Shown here: positions 54,071 through 62,637 of the stretch, in pieces | How positions within the stretch are numbered: the first letter of the stretch is position 1 | Layout: the number at the start of each line of letters is the position of its first letter | Source: Luteipulveratus mongoliensis | GTDB lineage: Bacteria > Actinomycetota > Actinomycetes > Actinomycetales > Dermatophilaceae | DNA: 64,000 nt | Direction of reading: 5' to 3' | NCBI RefSeq assembly: GCF_001190945.1 | Contig: NZ_CP011112.1 | Span: 4,154,001-4,218,000, forward strand | Program-made: the position numbers and the translations under genes | The notes under the pieces: generated by a model | Told to the model about the DNA's origin: nothing | The model's database searches: none | The model's input: the letters and a program-made list of their open reading frames with translations, nothing else

Positions 54071-54796
54071 ATGATGAATTCAACACCAGTTGAAGCGATC
54101 GCGGCTGACCGGCTGTGCGTCTCGCGCGGCAAGAAGCAGATCCTGCGCGACCTCCGCTTCGAGATCCCGACCGGTTCGGTGGTCGGCCTCCTCGGACCGT
54201 CGGGCTGCGGGAAGACGACGCTGATGCGCACCATCGTCGGCGTACAGCGCATCGGCTCCGGCGATCTCACCGTCCTCGGAGACCGCCCGGGCTCATCCGC
54301 CCTGCGGTCGCGGATCGGCTACGTCACGCAGGCCGTGAGCGTCTACCGCGACCTCACCGTGCGGCAGAACGTCGCCTACTTCGCGGCTCTAGTCGGCGCT
54401 CACAACGGCGAGGAGGCCATCACCTCCGTCGGGCTGCAGCCGTACGCCGACCAGCGGGTCGACCAGCTGTCCGGCGGTCAAGCGGGGCGCGCCTCCCTGG
54501 CCTGCGCGCTCGTCGGCAACCCGGAGCTGCTCGTGCTCGACGAGCCGACGGTTGGCCTGGACCCACTGACTCGCGAGGACCTGTGGACCTATCTGCGCAG
54601 CCTCGCCGACCGCGGCGTGACGTTGCTGATCTCGAGCCACGTGATGGACGAAGCCGCTCGCTGCGACAGCGTGATGCTGATGCGCGAGGGCCGCCTGCTG
54701 CAGCACATCACGCCCGACGAGCTGCTCAAGCAGACCGGTCAAGACTCGATGGACGACGCCTTCCTGGCTCTGATCCGACAGGAGGAAGCAGCATGA
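54071..54796 (+). CDS. ABC transporter ATP-binding protein
   Basis: 241-residue ATPase: Walker A LLGPSGCGKTTLMRTIVG, Q-loop GYVTQAVSVYRDLTVRQNV, signature QLSGGQAGRASLACAL (the family LSGGQ with GRASLA variant), Walker B LLVLDEPTVGLDPLTREDLW and H-loop LISSHVMDEAARC. DrrA/YadG-like exporter class. Two adjacent ATGs; no SD is evident, and a TATTCA element 5-10 bp upstream suggests a leaderless transcript. It is joined through a 21-codon ORF to the permease, then a TetR gene, making an efflux operon with its own regulator. Confidence 0.92.
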   Translation: MMNSTPVEAIAADRLCVSRGKKQILRDLRFEIPTGSVVGLLGPSGCGKTTLMRTIVGVQRIGSGDLTVLGDRPGSSALRSRIGYVTQAVSVYRDLTVRQNVAYFAALVGAHNGEEAITSVGLQPYADQRVDQLSGGQAGRASLACALVGNPELLVLDEPTVGLDPLTREDLWTYLRSLADRGVTLLISSHVMDEAARCDSVMLMREGRLLQHITPDELLKQTGQDSMDDAFLALIRQEEAA

Positions 54797-54858
54797 GCAC
54801 CCCACGAAGTTTCTCCCCCGCTTCGCTCCTCCGAATACTTCGCGGGGACCCCGCATGA
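54793..54858 (+). CDS. 21-codon bridging micro-ORF
   Basis: ATG overlaps the ATPase stop (ATGA) and its own TGA overlaps the permease ATG (ATGA), so one short frame, MSTPRSFSPASLLRILRGDP plus Ala, spans the gap exactly. The SD GGAGGAAGCAGC belongs to it, whereas the permease has no good SD of its own. It may serve purely as a translational coupler. The DNA also holds partial inverted repeats (CGAAGT/ACTTCG). Product function, if any, unknown. Confidence 0.4.
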   Translation: MSTPRSFSPASLLRILRGDPA

Positions 54859-55589
54859 ACCCGCGCATCGCCTTCGCCACCGCCGGCCGCAACCTGCAAC
54901 AGCTGCGCGCCGACCCACGCACCATCGGCCTGATCGTGGCCGTGCCGGTCCTGCTCCTCACCCTGCTCTACTTCGTGTACGACGGTCGCCCCACCTTCTC
55001 CGGCATCGCCATCTCGATGCTCGGCATCCTGCCGATGCTGGTGATGTTCCTGATCACCTCGGTCGCGATGCTGCGCGAGCGCACGAGCGGCACGCTCGAA
55101 CGACTGCTGACCACTCCCCTGCACCGCGTCGATCTCCTCGCGGGCTACGGGTTCGCGTTCGCACTGGCGGCACTGGTCCAGGCAGCCGTCCTCGTGGCCG
55201 TCAGCGTGTGGTTCCTCGACGTCGAGACGGCTGGCTCGGTCCTCTGGGTGCTGGTGGTCGCGGTCTTCGCGGCTGCAGTCGGCGTCGCCACCGGCCTGCT
55301 CGCGAGCGCCTTCGCGCGCACAGAGTTCCAGGCCGTGCAGTTCATGCCGCTGTTCATTGGACCGCAGGTCTTCCTCTGCGGACTGCTCGCTCCACGCGAC
55401 CAGATGCCCAAACTCCTGCAGTGGGCGTCAGACTGTCTCCCGATGACCTACGCCGTCGATGCCCTCAAAGCCGTTGCGCGGCAGTCCGATCCCGCAGGAG
55501 ACGTGCTGCGTGACGTCGGGATCCTGGCCGCCTTCGCGGTGGGCGCTCTCGCGCTCGCGGCGCTCTCGATGCCCAGGCAGACCAAGTGA
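54855..55589 (+). CDS. ABC-2 type transporter permease
   Basis: 244-residue, six-helix ABC-2 membrane subunit: TIGLIVAVPVLLLTLLYFVY, then ILPMLVMFLITSVAMLRERT and SGTLERLLTTPLHRVDLLAG (conserved after helix 2), then LFIGPQVFLCGLLAPRDQMP and LPMTYAVDALKAVA. The layout matches DrrB/YadH-type exporters of hydrophobic drugs or lipids. Coupled upstream through the micro-ORF and downstream to tetR by GTGA overlap. Confidence 0.92.
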   Translation: MNPRIAFATAGRNLQQLRADPRTIGLIVAVPVLLLTLLYFVYDGRPTFSGIAISMLGILPMLVMFLITSVAMLRERTSGTLERLLTTPLHRVDLLAGYGFAFALAALVQAAVLVAVSVWFLDVETAGSVLWVLVVAVFAAAVGVATGLLASAFARTEFQAVQFMPLFIGPQVFLCGLLAPRDQMPKLLQWASDCLPMTYAVDALKAVARQSDPAGDVLRDVGILAAFAVGALALAALSMPRQTK

Positions 55590-56209
55590 CGGAAGCGGGA
55601 GGCCGGACCGGTCGGCGTACGGGCAAGTCCGACACCCGGGCCCAGATCCTCGACAGCGCGCGAAAACTGTTCAGCAGCAATGGTTTTGCGCAGACGTCGA
55701 TGCGTTCGGTCGCGACCGACGCCGGTGTCGACGTCGCGTTGATCAGCCACTACTTCGGCAACAAGCGAGGGCTGTTCCTGGAGGTCGTCGAGCTGCCGGT
55801 CGACCCGGTGACGGTTCTAGCCCCGCTCGCCGAGGTGCCGATCGCCGAGCTCGGCGTGACGATGCTGCGCCAGATCTTGACCGTCTGGGACTCCCCCGCC
55901 GGACCCGCCGCGGTCGCTGCATTCCGTACGGCCATGGCCGGCGGGGAGGACACGATGCTGCGCGAGTTCATGCTGAACATCGTGCTCACTCCCTTGCGAG
56001 ATCGGATCGAGGACCAGGTCGAGGACGTCGACACCCGCCTGTCGCTCGTGGCGTCGCAGATCGCCGGACTCCTCGTCGTCCGTAAGGTGATCGGCGTCGA
56101 GCCAATCGCTTCCATGCCGGTCGAGGACGTCGTACGCCAGGTGGGGCCCAACGTCCAGCGTTACCTGACCGGAGATCTGGGCTCGCCAGGCGGTTCGAGC
56201 CCTCTCTGA
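55586..56209 (+). CDS. TetR family transcriptional regulator
   Basis: 207 residues. TetR HTH: TRAQILDSARKLFSSNGFAQ, then TSMRSVATDAGVDVALISHY and FGNKRGLF (about 15-62). The C-terminal ligand domain resembles TetR_C_33-type with IADQVEDVDTRLSLVASQIA-like helices near its end. It overlaps the permease stop and probably represses this efflux operon. A weak dyad ATTCA..TGAAT surrounds the ATPase start codon and could be its operator. Confidence 0.92.
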   Translation: MTEAGGRTGRRTGKSDTRAQILDSARKLFSSNGFAQTSMRSVATDAGVDVALISHYFGNKRGLFLEVVELPVDPVTVLAPLAEVPIAELGVTMLRQILTVWDSPAGPAAVAAFRTAMAGGEDTMLREFMLNIVLTPLRDRIEDQVEDVDTRLSLVASQIAGLLVVRKVIGVEPIASMPVEDVVRQVGPNVQRYLTGDLGSPGGSSPL

Positions 56210-56319
56210 CGTCTTCAGACCTCACCGGACACCTCGAGCTCTGGACGTAGCGGACGTCGGTAGGCGGTGTGCGAGCGATGCCGACAAATTTGGACAACGG
56301 ACTGACGGGACGACGGTCG

Positions 56320-56397
56320 GTCAGGCTAGATTTCGCGCACGCGGTGATGCGAAGGGCACTCGCCCCAGACCTGCGTGGTCACCACAGGGGCTTCACC
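56320..56397 (+). repeat. Leader repeat, copy 1 (upstream of first secreted paralogue)
   Basis: Shares GATTTCGCG, GGTGATGCGAAGGGC, TCGCC and CAGACC in the same order with copy 2, and ends in a common CACCACAGGGG SD region. The duplication therefore included promoter/5' UTR. Confidence 0.6.
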
Positions 56398-57147
56398 ATG
56401 ACTGGTCGTACCCGCACGATTGCACTGTCGGCGTTGATCGCGACCGGGCTGACCGGGACCGCCGCGTCCCAGGCCACAGCGACCGACCACAGCCGTAAGG
56501 ACTTCAACGCATTCCGCAGCAAAGTCGCACACGACATCCAGCCCGGCATCCCGGTGATCGGCAGCTGCTATCTCGTCGTGCCGGCCACCGCACGCGTCGT
56601 CCAGCCGTATTCGCCCATAGCCATACGCCTCACGGGGGGCTGCGCGATCTCCGACCGGCCGAATGCCGCCTGGACCGTGGGGCCGGACGACCGCGCCTAC
56701 GACTTCGCATACTTCGACCACGCGCGCACTGGCACCTGGAATCTCTTTGTCGACACACCGCTCGGTAAGCGCACGTGGAAGGGCAACTTCGCCTACACCT
56801 ACGACGAGACGGCTCAGTACACCCAGAACGCGCCCGTGACCACCGTCAAGGTCGGCTCCTGGGCCGGCCTCTCGACCAGCCGCTCCGGCAGCAAGGTCAC
56901 CATCAACACCCGCACCGTGCGCTACTCCACGTCCTACCAGCAGCCGATCGCCTGGGCCGGCGCCACCGGTTGGATCCAGTTCAAGGCCAAGGGCGCCAGC
57001 ACGTGGAAGACCATCAAGAACGTCACCACCAACAGCTCCGGCACCTACGCCTACAGCTACACCAACAGCGGCACGGGCGACTACCGCGTCGTCTACGCCG
57101 AGGCCGCCTACATCTGGGGCGCAACCAGCCCCATCTCAAACCGGTAG
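56398..57147 (+). CDS. Secreted protein, first of tandem paralogues
   Basis: 249 residues. Signal peptide MTGRTRTIALSALIATGLTG ending near SQATA-TD. Mature part: an N-terminal region with conserved Cys pair (GSCYLVVPATARVVQ and LTGGCAISD), then a C-terminal Ig-like beta domain (TTVKVGSWAGLSTSRSGSK, YQQPIAWAGATGWIQFKAKG, TNSSGTYAYSYTNSGTGDYR, ending VYAEAAYIWGATSP). The C-terminal pattern is that of bacterial Ig-like wall/surface modules (flexibility-type KxGSKVTI repeats). No anchor or catalytic motif. Start chosen at the ATG behind CAGGGG with the signal peptide. Confidence 0.8.
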   Translation: MTGRTRTIALSALIATGLTGTAASQATATDHSRKDFNAFRSKVAHDIQPGIPVIGSCYLVVPATARVVQPYSPIAIRLTGGCAISDRPNAAWTVGPDDRAYDFAYFDHARTGTWNLFVDTPLGKRTWKGNFAYTYDETAQYTQNAPVTTVKVGSWAGLSTSRSGSKVTINTRTVRYSTSYQQPIAWAGATGWIQFKAKGASTWKTIKNVTTNSSGTYAYSYTNSGTGDYRVVYAEAAYIWGATSPISNR

Positions 57148-57253
57148 ATCTTCGACGAGCAACGGCAATCCGATCTCGCGCGTAGCGGAGCCGTGGGGCA
57201 GCGCACAAATCGCATGCCAACGATTCTGCAACGGGGCCTCATCGGGGCCTGCC

Positions 57254-57337
57254 GTCAGTTAGATTTCGCGTCACCGCACGGTGATGCGAAGGGCGTTCGC
57301 CTCAGACCCGTGCGCTTCACCACAGGGGGCACTTCCC
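57254..57337 (+). repeat. Leader repeat, copy 2 (upstream of second secreted paralogue)
   Basis: AGATTTCGCG, ACGGTGATGCGAAGGGC, TTCGCC and CAGACC are conserved with copy 1, followed by CACCACAGGGGG. Retention in both copies suggests a functional promoter or leader. Confidence 0.6.
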
Positions 57338-58087
57338 ATGATTCGTCGTATCCACTCGGTCGCGCTGGCGGCCGTCCTCGCGGCAGGTATGGCGGCGGCG
57401 GTCTCCTCGCCCGCCATGGCTGCTGACCACCACGGCAGCAAGAAGCTGGACGCGTTCCACAAGGTCGCCCATGACCCCGAGCCCGGCGTCCCGGTCATCG
57501 GCAGCTGCTCACTGATCGCTCCCGCGACAGCGCGCGTCGTCCAGCCCTTCCTCCCCGTGGCGGCCCGCGTGACCGGCGGGTGCGCGATCAACGACCAGCC
57601 CGTCGCGGGCTGGTCCATTGGGCCGGAAGGCAACGAGTCCGACTTCATCTTCTTCGACGGCGCCCGCAGCACCAGCTGGGACCTGTGGGATGACACACCG
57701 CTCGGCACGCGCACTTGGCGGGACGACTTCGCGTACACCAACGACGGCACAGCGCAGTACACCCAGAACAACCCGGTGACCACGGTCAAGGTCGGCTCCT
57801 GGGCAGGCGTTTCGACCTCGCGATCCGGCAGCAAGGTCACGATCAACACCCGCATCGTGCGCTACTCCACGTCCTACCAGCAGCCGATCGCGTGGGCCGG
57901 CGCCACCGGCGTGATCCAGTTCAAGGCCAGCGGCACCAGCACCTGGAAGAGCATCAAGAACGTCTCGACCACCAGCGCCGGCACCTACGCCTACAGCTAC
58001 ACCAACAGCGGCACCGGCGACTACCGCGTCCTCTACAACGAGGCGGCGTACATCTGGGGCGCCACCAGCCCGACCTCGACCCGCTGA
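57338..58087 (+). CDS. Secreted protein, second of tandem paralogues
   Basis: 249 residues, exactly the length of the preceding gene. Signal peptide RRIHSVALAAVLAAGMAAAV with cleavage near SPAMA-AD. Same architecture: Cys pair GSCSLIAPATARVVQ and VTGGCAINDQP, then the C-terminal Ig-like domain (VGSWAGVSTSRSGSKVTI, AWAGATGVIQFKASGTSTW, YSYTNSGTGDYRVLYNEA). About 100 C-terminal residues are near-identical to its neighbour while the N-terminal 120 differ more. Probably surface-exposed and possibly antigenic variants or ligands for different partners. A 15-bp hairpin follows. Confidence 0.8.
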   Translation: MIRRIHSVALAAVLAAGMAAAVSSPAMAADHHGSKKLDAFHKVAHDPEPGVPVIGSCSLIAPATARVVQPFLPVAARVTGGCAINDQPVAGWSIGPEGNESDFIFFDGARSTSWDLWDDTPLGTRTWRDDFAYTNDGTAQYTQNNPVTTVKVGSWAGVSTSRSGSKVTINTRIVRYSTSYQQPIAWAGATGVIQFKASGTSTWKSIKNVSTTSAGTYAYSYTNSGTGDYRVLYNEAAYIWGATSPTSTR

Positions 58088-58091
58088 TTGC

Positions 58092-58125
58092 ACTGACCGA
58101 CGTGCCCCAGGGCACGTCGGTCAGT
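58092..58125 (+). terminator. Terminator after the secreted paralogues
   Basis: 15-bp perfect arms ACTGACCGACGTGCC and GGCACGTCGGTCAGT around CCAG, 4 bp after the stop codon. Confidence 0.88.
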
Positions 58126-58160
58126 CCGGGCCGGCGTACGAACTGAGATGATCACCCGTC

Positions 58161-59195
58161 ATGGGAGCCACGCCGGAGTCCGTCACGCATGGTCAGAGGC
58201 TGTACGACGCCGTCGAGCTGGCCGTCCTCGGCGGCGGTGAGCGCTACACCCGGGCGCAGGTCGCCGAGGCAACCGGCGTCGACCTCGAGCGCCTCACGAC
58301 GCTGTGGCGAGCGCTCGGCTTTCCCTCTCCCGACGATGACGACGCGCTGTTCACCACGGCCGACATCCGGGCGATCGGTCACCTCGCCGCGCTCCTGGAC
58401 GCAGGTCTGCTCGAGGCCAAGGACGCCGATGCGGCCATCCGCACCATGGGCCGTACGTTCGCGCGGCTGGCCGAGTGGGAGATCGACCAGCTTGCACCGC
58501 ACCTGGCCATCGGCGACGTCGACACGCTCGACCAGGAGACCATCAACGCGGTGGCCGACCAGGTGGACGCCCTGCTGCCACAGATCCAACAGCTCCAGGA
58601 CTACGTCTGGCGCCGGCACCTGACGGGTTCGGCAGCGCGCGCTCTGCTCAATTCCGACCGTGCGGGAGCCGAGCTCACCGTCGGCTTCGCGGACATCGTC
58701 GGGTTCACCAGGACCAGTCGTCGGCTCACTCGCGAGGAGCTCGCCGACCTCATCGAGCGATTCGAGGCCACCGCCACCGAGATCGTCGCGAGCGGTGGCG
58801 GACGTGTGATCAAGACGATCGGTGACGAGGTGCTGTTCGTCGCGGACGAACCCCGCGATGCGGCCGAGATCGGACTCGCCTTTGCCGCTCGGCACGCTGA
58901 GGACCGCCGATTCCCGAAGGTGCGGGTCGGTCTGGCCAACGGGCCCGTGCTGGCTCGGTTCGGTGATGTGTTCGGCGAGGCCGTCAACATCGCGGCGCGC
59001 CTGACCTCGCTCGCCCGACCGAGCACCGTACTGGCCAACGGGGCGCTGGCTGCTCTGCTGAGCGAGGAGTATCGCGTGAAGCGGACGGCCACCGAACGTG
59101 TCCGTGGGTACGCCCGCCTGGAGACCTGGCGTCTGAAACCACCCCGCGCGAGCACGCCGAGCATCGAGATGTGGGGCGGCCGAACCTCACGTTGA
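58161..59195 (+). CDS. Class III adenylate/guanylate cyclase with regulatory domain
   Basis: 344 residues. An N-terminal helical regulatory domain (about 10-160: YTRAQVAEATGVDLERLTTL, FTTADIRAIGHLAALLDAGL) of the Rv1264-type adenylate cyclase autoregulatory family. Then the cyclase homology domain with metal Asp FADIVGFTRTSRRL, GRVIKTIGDEVLFVADEP (Lys, second Asp) and EAVNIAARLTSLARPS (Asn/Arg transition-state). Predicted cytosolic homodimer making cAMP; related enzymes respond to pH. ATG 7 bp after a purine tract in GAACTGAGATG.. is not clear-cut, but the domain starts there. Ends before a shared terminator. Confidence 0.9.
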   Translation: MGATPESVTHGQRLYDAVELAVLGGGERYTRAQVAEATGVDLERLTTLWRALGFPSPDDDDALFTTADIRAIGHLAALLDAGLLEAKDADAAIRTMGRTFARLAEWEIDQLAPHLAIGDVDTLDQETINAVADQVDALLPQIQQLQDYVWRRHLTGSAARALLNSDRAGAELTVGFADIVGFTRTSRRLTREELADLIERFEATATEIVASGGGRVIKTIGDEVLFVADEPRDAAEIGLAFAARHAEDRRFPKVRVGLANGPVLARFGDVFGEAVNIAARLTSLARPSTVLANGALAALLSEEYRVKRTATERVRGYARLETWRLKPPRASTPSIEMWGGRTSR

Positions 59196-59224
59196 GGCTG
59201 CACGGCGCTGACGGCGTATGAAGG

Positions 59225-59276
59225 GCGTCAACGACGAAGGCCCGGACCAGATGGTCCGGGCCTTCGTCGTTGACGC
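59225..59276. terminator. 24-bp-arm terminator between the cyclase and tRNA-Met
   Basis: Perfect 24-bp arms with an AGAT loop; left arm begins GCGTCAACGACGAAGGCCCG. It lies 29 bp after the cyclase stop and 2 bp from the tRNA 3' end on the other strand, so it serves both convergent transcripts. Confidence 0.92.
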
Positions 59277-59278
59277 GT

Positions 59279-59355
59279 TGGTAGCGGGGGCAGGATTTGA
59301 ACCTGCGACCTCCGGGTTATGAGCCCGGCGAGCTACCGAGCTGCTCCACCCCGCG
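59279..59355 (-). tRNA. Initiator tRNA-Met (CAT anticodon)
   Basis: 77 nt including an encoded CCA. Acceptor CGCGGGG/CCCCGCT with an unpaired 1:72 (C-U), D arm GGAGCAGCTCGGTAGCTC, anticodon arm CGGGCTCATAACCCG with the three G-C pairs of initiators, T arm GCAGGTTCAAATCCTGC. The 1:72 mismatch plus GGG/CCC anticodon stem identify tRNA-fMet. Confidence 0.95.
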
Positions 59356-59411
59356 TCGGTAATCAGTACTCTACGGGACGCTCACGCTCTCGACCAAATC
59401 GGCCCGCCGCC

Positions 59412-62400
59412 CTACTTCGTTGAGGGTGACGGCGTGGTCGACGGGGTCGGCGACACGGTGATCGAGCCGCCGTTCGGGTTGGCCTTCACCGCCCGCTGAA
59501 TCGCTTCGTTGAGCCGCTTCTGCGCCTCGCCGTAGGCCGCGAAGTCACCCTTCTTGAGCGCAGCCTGGCCATCGCTGTAGGCCTTCTGGATGTCCTGCAC
59601 CGCCTGCTGCTGCGGTGTCAGGTTGCCGGTCGGCCCCGAGCCCGGAGGCGCGCTGGTCGACGGCGACGGAGACCCCGACGGGGACGGGGAGGGTGACGTG
59701 CCTGGCGTCGGCGTGGGTGTCGTACCGGCATCTCCGGCCGAGGCGCCCGAGTTGCCACCGAACAGGGTGTCGAGCGCACCGTCGAGGGTGGCGGACCAGG
59801 CGAGCTTATTGCCGAACGATGTCACGACGATCCGTTGCAGCGGATAGGCGTTGGCACCGCCGGCCTGGATGTAGATGGGCTCGACGTAGAGCAGCCCATC
59901 GCCCACCGGCAGCGTGAGCAGGTTGCCGAGCGTGGCCGTCGATCTGTTCTGCTGCAGGAACTGCGACAGGGTCAGCGTGAAGTCCGAGCTGTTGACGTTG
60001 GACGACTCCAGCTCGTTCTGGAACTGCCCTGGTCCCTTGATGGTCGAGGCACGTGGCATCTCGAGCAGCCGGATCGTGCCGTAGCCAGGTTTTTTCTTGC
60101 CGGTGTCGGAACCGGCGTCGGCGTCCACCGCCATGAAGCCGGACAGGTTGGTCCGGTCACCGGTCGGGATGAAGGTCGAGGTCAGCGAGAAGGCCGGAGC
60201 GGTCTGGCCGGGCATCGCGATCGACAGGTAGTAGGGCGGCGTCACCGGGCCCTGCTGACCTGCCGCGCGCACCTGCGTCGGGTCGGTCGGCACCTGCCAG
60301 GCGTCGTTGCCCTGGTAGAACTGGCTCGGCTCGGTGACGTGGTAGCGGGCGAGCAGCTCACGCTGCACCTTGAACATGTCCTCGGGGTAGCGCAGGTGGC
60401 TCATCAGGTCGCCGTCGATCTTGGACAGCGGCTTGACCGTGTTGCCGAACGCCTTGCTCCACGCCTTGAGGATCGGGTCCTTGTCGTCCCACGCGTAGAG
60501 GTCGACCGAGCCGTCGTACGCATCCACGGTCGCCTTGACCGAGTTGCGGATGTAGTTGACCTGGCCGCCCTCGACGCTGCGCACGGTCTGCGAGCGGTTG
60601 GTGAGCGAGTCCGAGGTGACGTCACCGATCGAGGCGAGCTGGGAGTAGGGGTAGCGCGACGTCGTGGTGTAGCCGTCGACGACCCACTTGATGCGACCGT
60701 CCACGACCACGGGGTAGGCGTTGCCGTCGAGCGTCAGCCACGGCGCGACCCGCTTGACCCGCTCACGCGGCTCACGGTGGTCCAGCAGCTTGGAGTCGCC
60801 GTTGACGACGTCGGAGAGCATCAGGTTGTACTGGCGGTACTTCACGGCATAGGCGAGCTTGCGGGCGAACGAGCCGACCTTGACTCCACCCTTGCCCTGG
60901 TAGGTCGTCTTCTTCTCACCGCCGGTGGCGCTGTCGGGGTAATCCAGCTCGCGCGGAGCGCCACCCTTGGTGCCGCCCACGATGGAGTACGTCGGTGAGG
61001 ACTCTCCGAAGTAGACGCGCGGCTCGTACTTGCCGAGGCCGCCGACCGGCGGGATGTCACGCTCGAAGAACTGCGGCTCACCGTCCGCCGTGCGCTTGTT
61101 GCCGTAGGCAGCGACGAGACCGAAGCCGTGCGTGTAGACGCTGTGGTCGTTGACCCAGTTGCGCTGGGCCGAGGGCACACCGTCCAGATCGAGCTCGCGC
61201 ACCGCGATCACGGTGTCGACGGTCTGGCCACCGAGCTTGTAGCGGTCGACATCAAGCGAGTCCGGGAACTGGTAGTACGGCACACGACCCTGCAGCTGCC
61301 GGTAGGTCGGCGACACGACCGCCGGGTCGACGATGCGGATCCCGGGCACCGTCGCGGCGTCCTTGCGCAGCTGGCCGGCCGCCGCGTTGGTCTTGGGCTG
61401 GTAGTCCTGCGCCTTGGTGGCGGTCAGGCCGTACGCCGCACGCGTCGCGTCGATGTTGCGCTTGATGAACGGCGCCTCACGAGTCTGCTCCGAGGGCCGC
61501 ACGCTGAAGTTCTGGATCAGGGCCGGGTAGATGCCGCCGATCAGGATCGCGCAGACGACCAGCAGTCCGGTGCCCAGCAGCGGCAGCCGCCAGGTGCGGG
61601 TCCAGATCGTCGAGATGAACAGCGCTGCACAGAGCAGCGCCGCAAGAGCGAGCACCGCCTTGGTCGGCAGCACGGCGTGCTGGTCGGTATAACCGATACC
61701 GGTGAACAGCCGACCGTCATTGGTCGTCAGGTCGTAGCGGTCCAGCCAGTAGGACAGCGCGCGCAGGAGAACGATGCCGGCGAGCAGCAGCGAGAGGTGC
61801 ACCCGCGCGGCCCCCGTCGTACGAGGACCCTTGCCCTGCAACGAGATTCCGCCGTAGACGTAGTGCGTCAGCACGGCCGCGACGAGGGAGAGGATCAGCG
61901 CCATCGTCAGGAAGCTGACGAGGAATTGCAGCAGCGGCAACGTGAAGACGTAGAAGCCGATGTCCAGCCCGAACTCAGGGTCCTTCTGACCGAACGACTG
62001 GCGGTTGATCCAGAGCAGCGGGAGCTTCCACTGGGCCTGGGCCGCGACACCGGCGAACAGACCGAAGAGGATCGGGACCGCGACGAACGCCGCCTTGCGG
62101 AACGGGTCGAGCAGCTCGCGGTAGCGGTCCAGGTTGTCCTGCTCGGGCGTCGTCGGCGCGTAGATCGGGCGGTGCCGGTAGGCCAGTACGAGACTCACGC
62201 CGATCAGCACGGCGGTGAGCACCCCGCCGACGATGAACATCGAGGTCTTGGCCGTCAGCTCGGTGCGGAACACTGAGGAGTAGCCGACGCTGTCGTACCA
62301 GAGCTTTTCGGTCCAGATGCTCGACCACAGCAGGGCCAGCACGATGACGGCGACCACCGCGACAAGGGCTGTGGCCAACGGAGATCGACGAGACCTCAGG

Positions 62401-62492
62401 GACAGCCCACGTGGCAGCTTGGGACCGCCAGGTCCGAAGGGAGAACGGCCGCGACGGCCGCCGTCCCCGCCGAAGTCGTCCGAAGAGCTCAC
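59412..62492 (-). CDS. UPF0182 family membrane protein
   Basis: 1026-residue protein, GTG start. About seven helices in the first 330 residues (ATALVAVVAVIVLALLWSSI, FVAVPILFGLFAGVAAQAQW, LLLAGIVLLRALSYWLDRYD). A long extracytoplasmic domain follows (FIKRNIDATRAAYGLTATKA, HGFGLVAAYGNKRTADGEPQ, FGESSPTYSIVGG), and a Pro/Ser/Thr-rich disordered tail (SGASAGDAGTTPTPTPGTSP). Function is unknown in the family, which is nearly universal in actinobacteria. It lies divergent from PPA1309 and near a PDZ/Lon-like protease, a conserved neighbourhood. No operon partner on its own strand. Confidence 0.94.
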   Translation of the reverse strand: MSSSDDFGGDGGRRGRSPFGPGGPKLPRGLSLRSRRSPLATALVAVVAVIVLALLWSSIWTEKLWYDSVGYSSVFRTELTAKTSMFIVGGVLTAVLIGVSLVLAYRHRPIYAPTTPEQDNLDRYRELLDPFRKAAFVAVPILFGLFAGVAAQAQWKLPLLWINRQSFGQKDPEFGLDIGFYVFTLPLLQFLVSFLTMALILSLVAAVLTHYVYGGISLQGKGPRTTGAARVHLSLLLAGIVLLRALSYWLDRYDLTTNDGRLFTGIGYTDQHAVLPTKAVLALAALLCAALFISTIWTRTWRLPLLGTGLLVVCAILIGGIYPALIQNFSVRPSEQTREAPFIKRNIDATRAAYGLTATKAQDYQPKTNAAAGQLRKDAATVPGIRIVDPAVVSPTYRQLQGRVPYYQFPDSLDVDRYKLGGQTVDTVIAVRELDLDGVPSAQRNWVNDHSVYTHGFGLVAAYGNKRTADGEPQFFERDIPPVGGLGKYEPRVYFGESSPTYSIVGGTKGGAPRELDYPDSATGGEKKTTYQGKGGVKVGSFARKLAYAVKYRQYNLMLSDVVNGDSKLLDHREPRERVKRVAPWLTLDGNAYPVVVDGRIKWVVDGYTTTSRYPYSQLASIGDVTSDSLTNRSQTVRSVEGGQVNYIRNSVKATVDAYDGSVDLYAWDDKDPILKAWSKAFGNTVKPLSKIDGDLMSHLRYPEDMFKVQRELLARYHVTEPSQFYQGNDAWQVPTDPTQVRAAGQQGPVTPPYYLSIAMPGQTAPAFSLTSTFIPTGDRTNLSGFMAVDADAGSDTGKKKPGYGTIRLLEMPRASTIKGPGQFQNELESSNVNSSDFTLTLSQFLQQNRSTATLGNLLTLPVGDGLLYVEPIYIQAGGANAYPLQRIVVTSFGNKLAWSATLDGALDTLFGGNSGASAGDAGTTPTPTPGTSPSPSPSGSPSPSTSAPPGSGPTGNLTPQQQAVQDIQKAYSDGQAALKKGDFAAYGEAQKRLNEAIQRAVKANPNGGSITVSPTPSTTPSPSTK

Positions 62493-62637
62493 CGGTGTCC
62501 GATCTCTGGGATGGGGCCAGGGGCCCTTAACCTAACCCGCGAACCTGAGGCGATTGGGGCAGGCCCCACGGTGTGTGCCGTACGAGTTCGCCCGCCTCTC
62601 GCTCGGCCCTCACCTCGGCGTGCGGCACCATAGCCGG

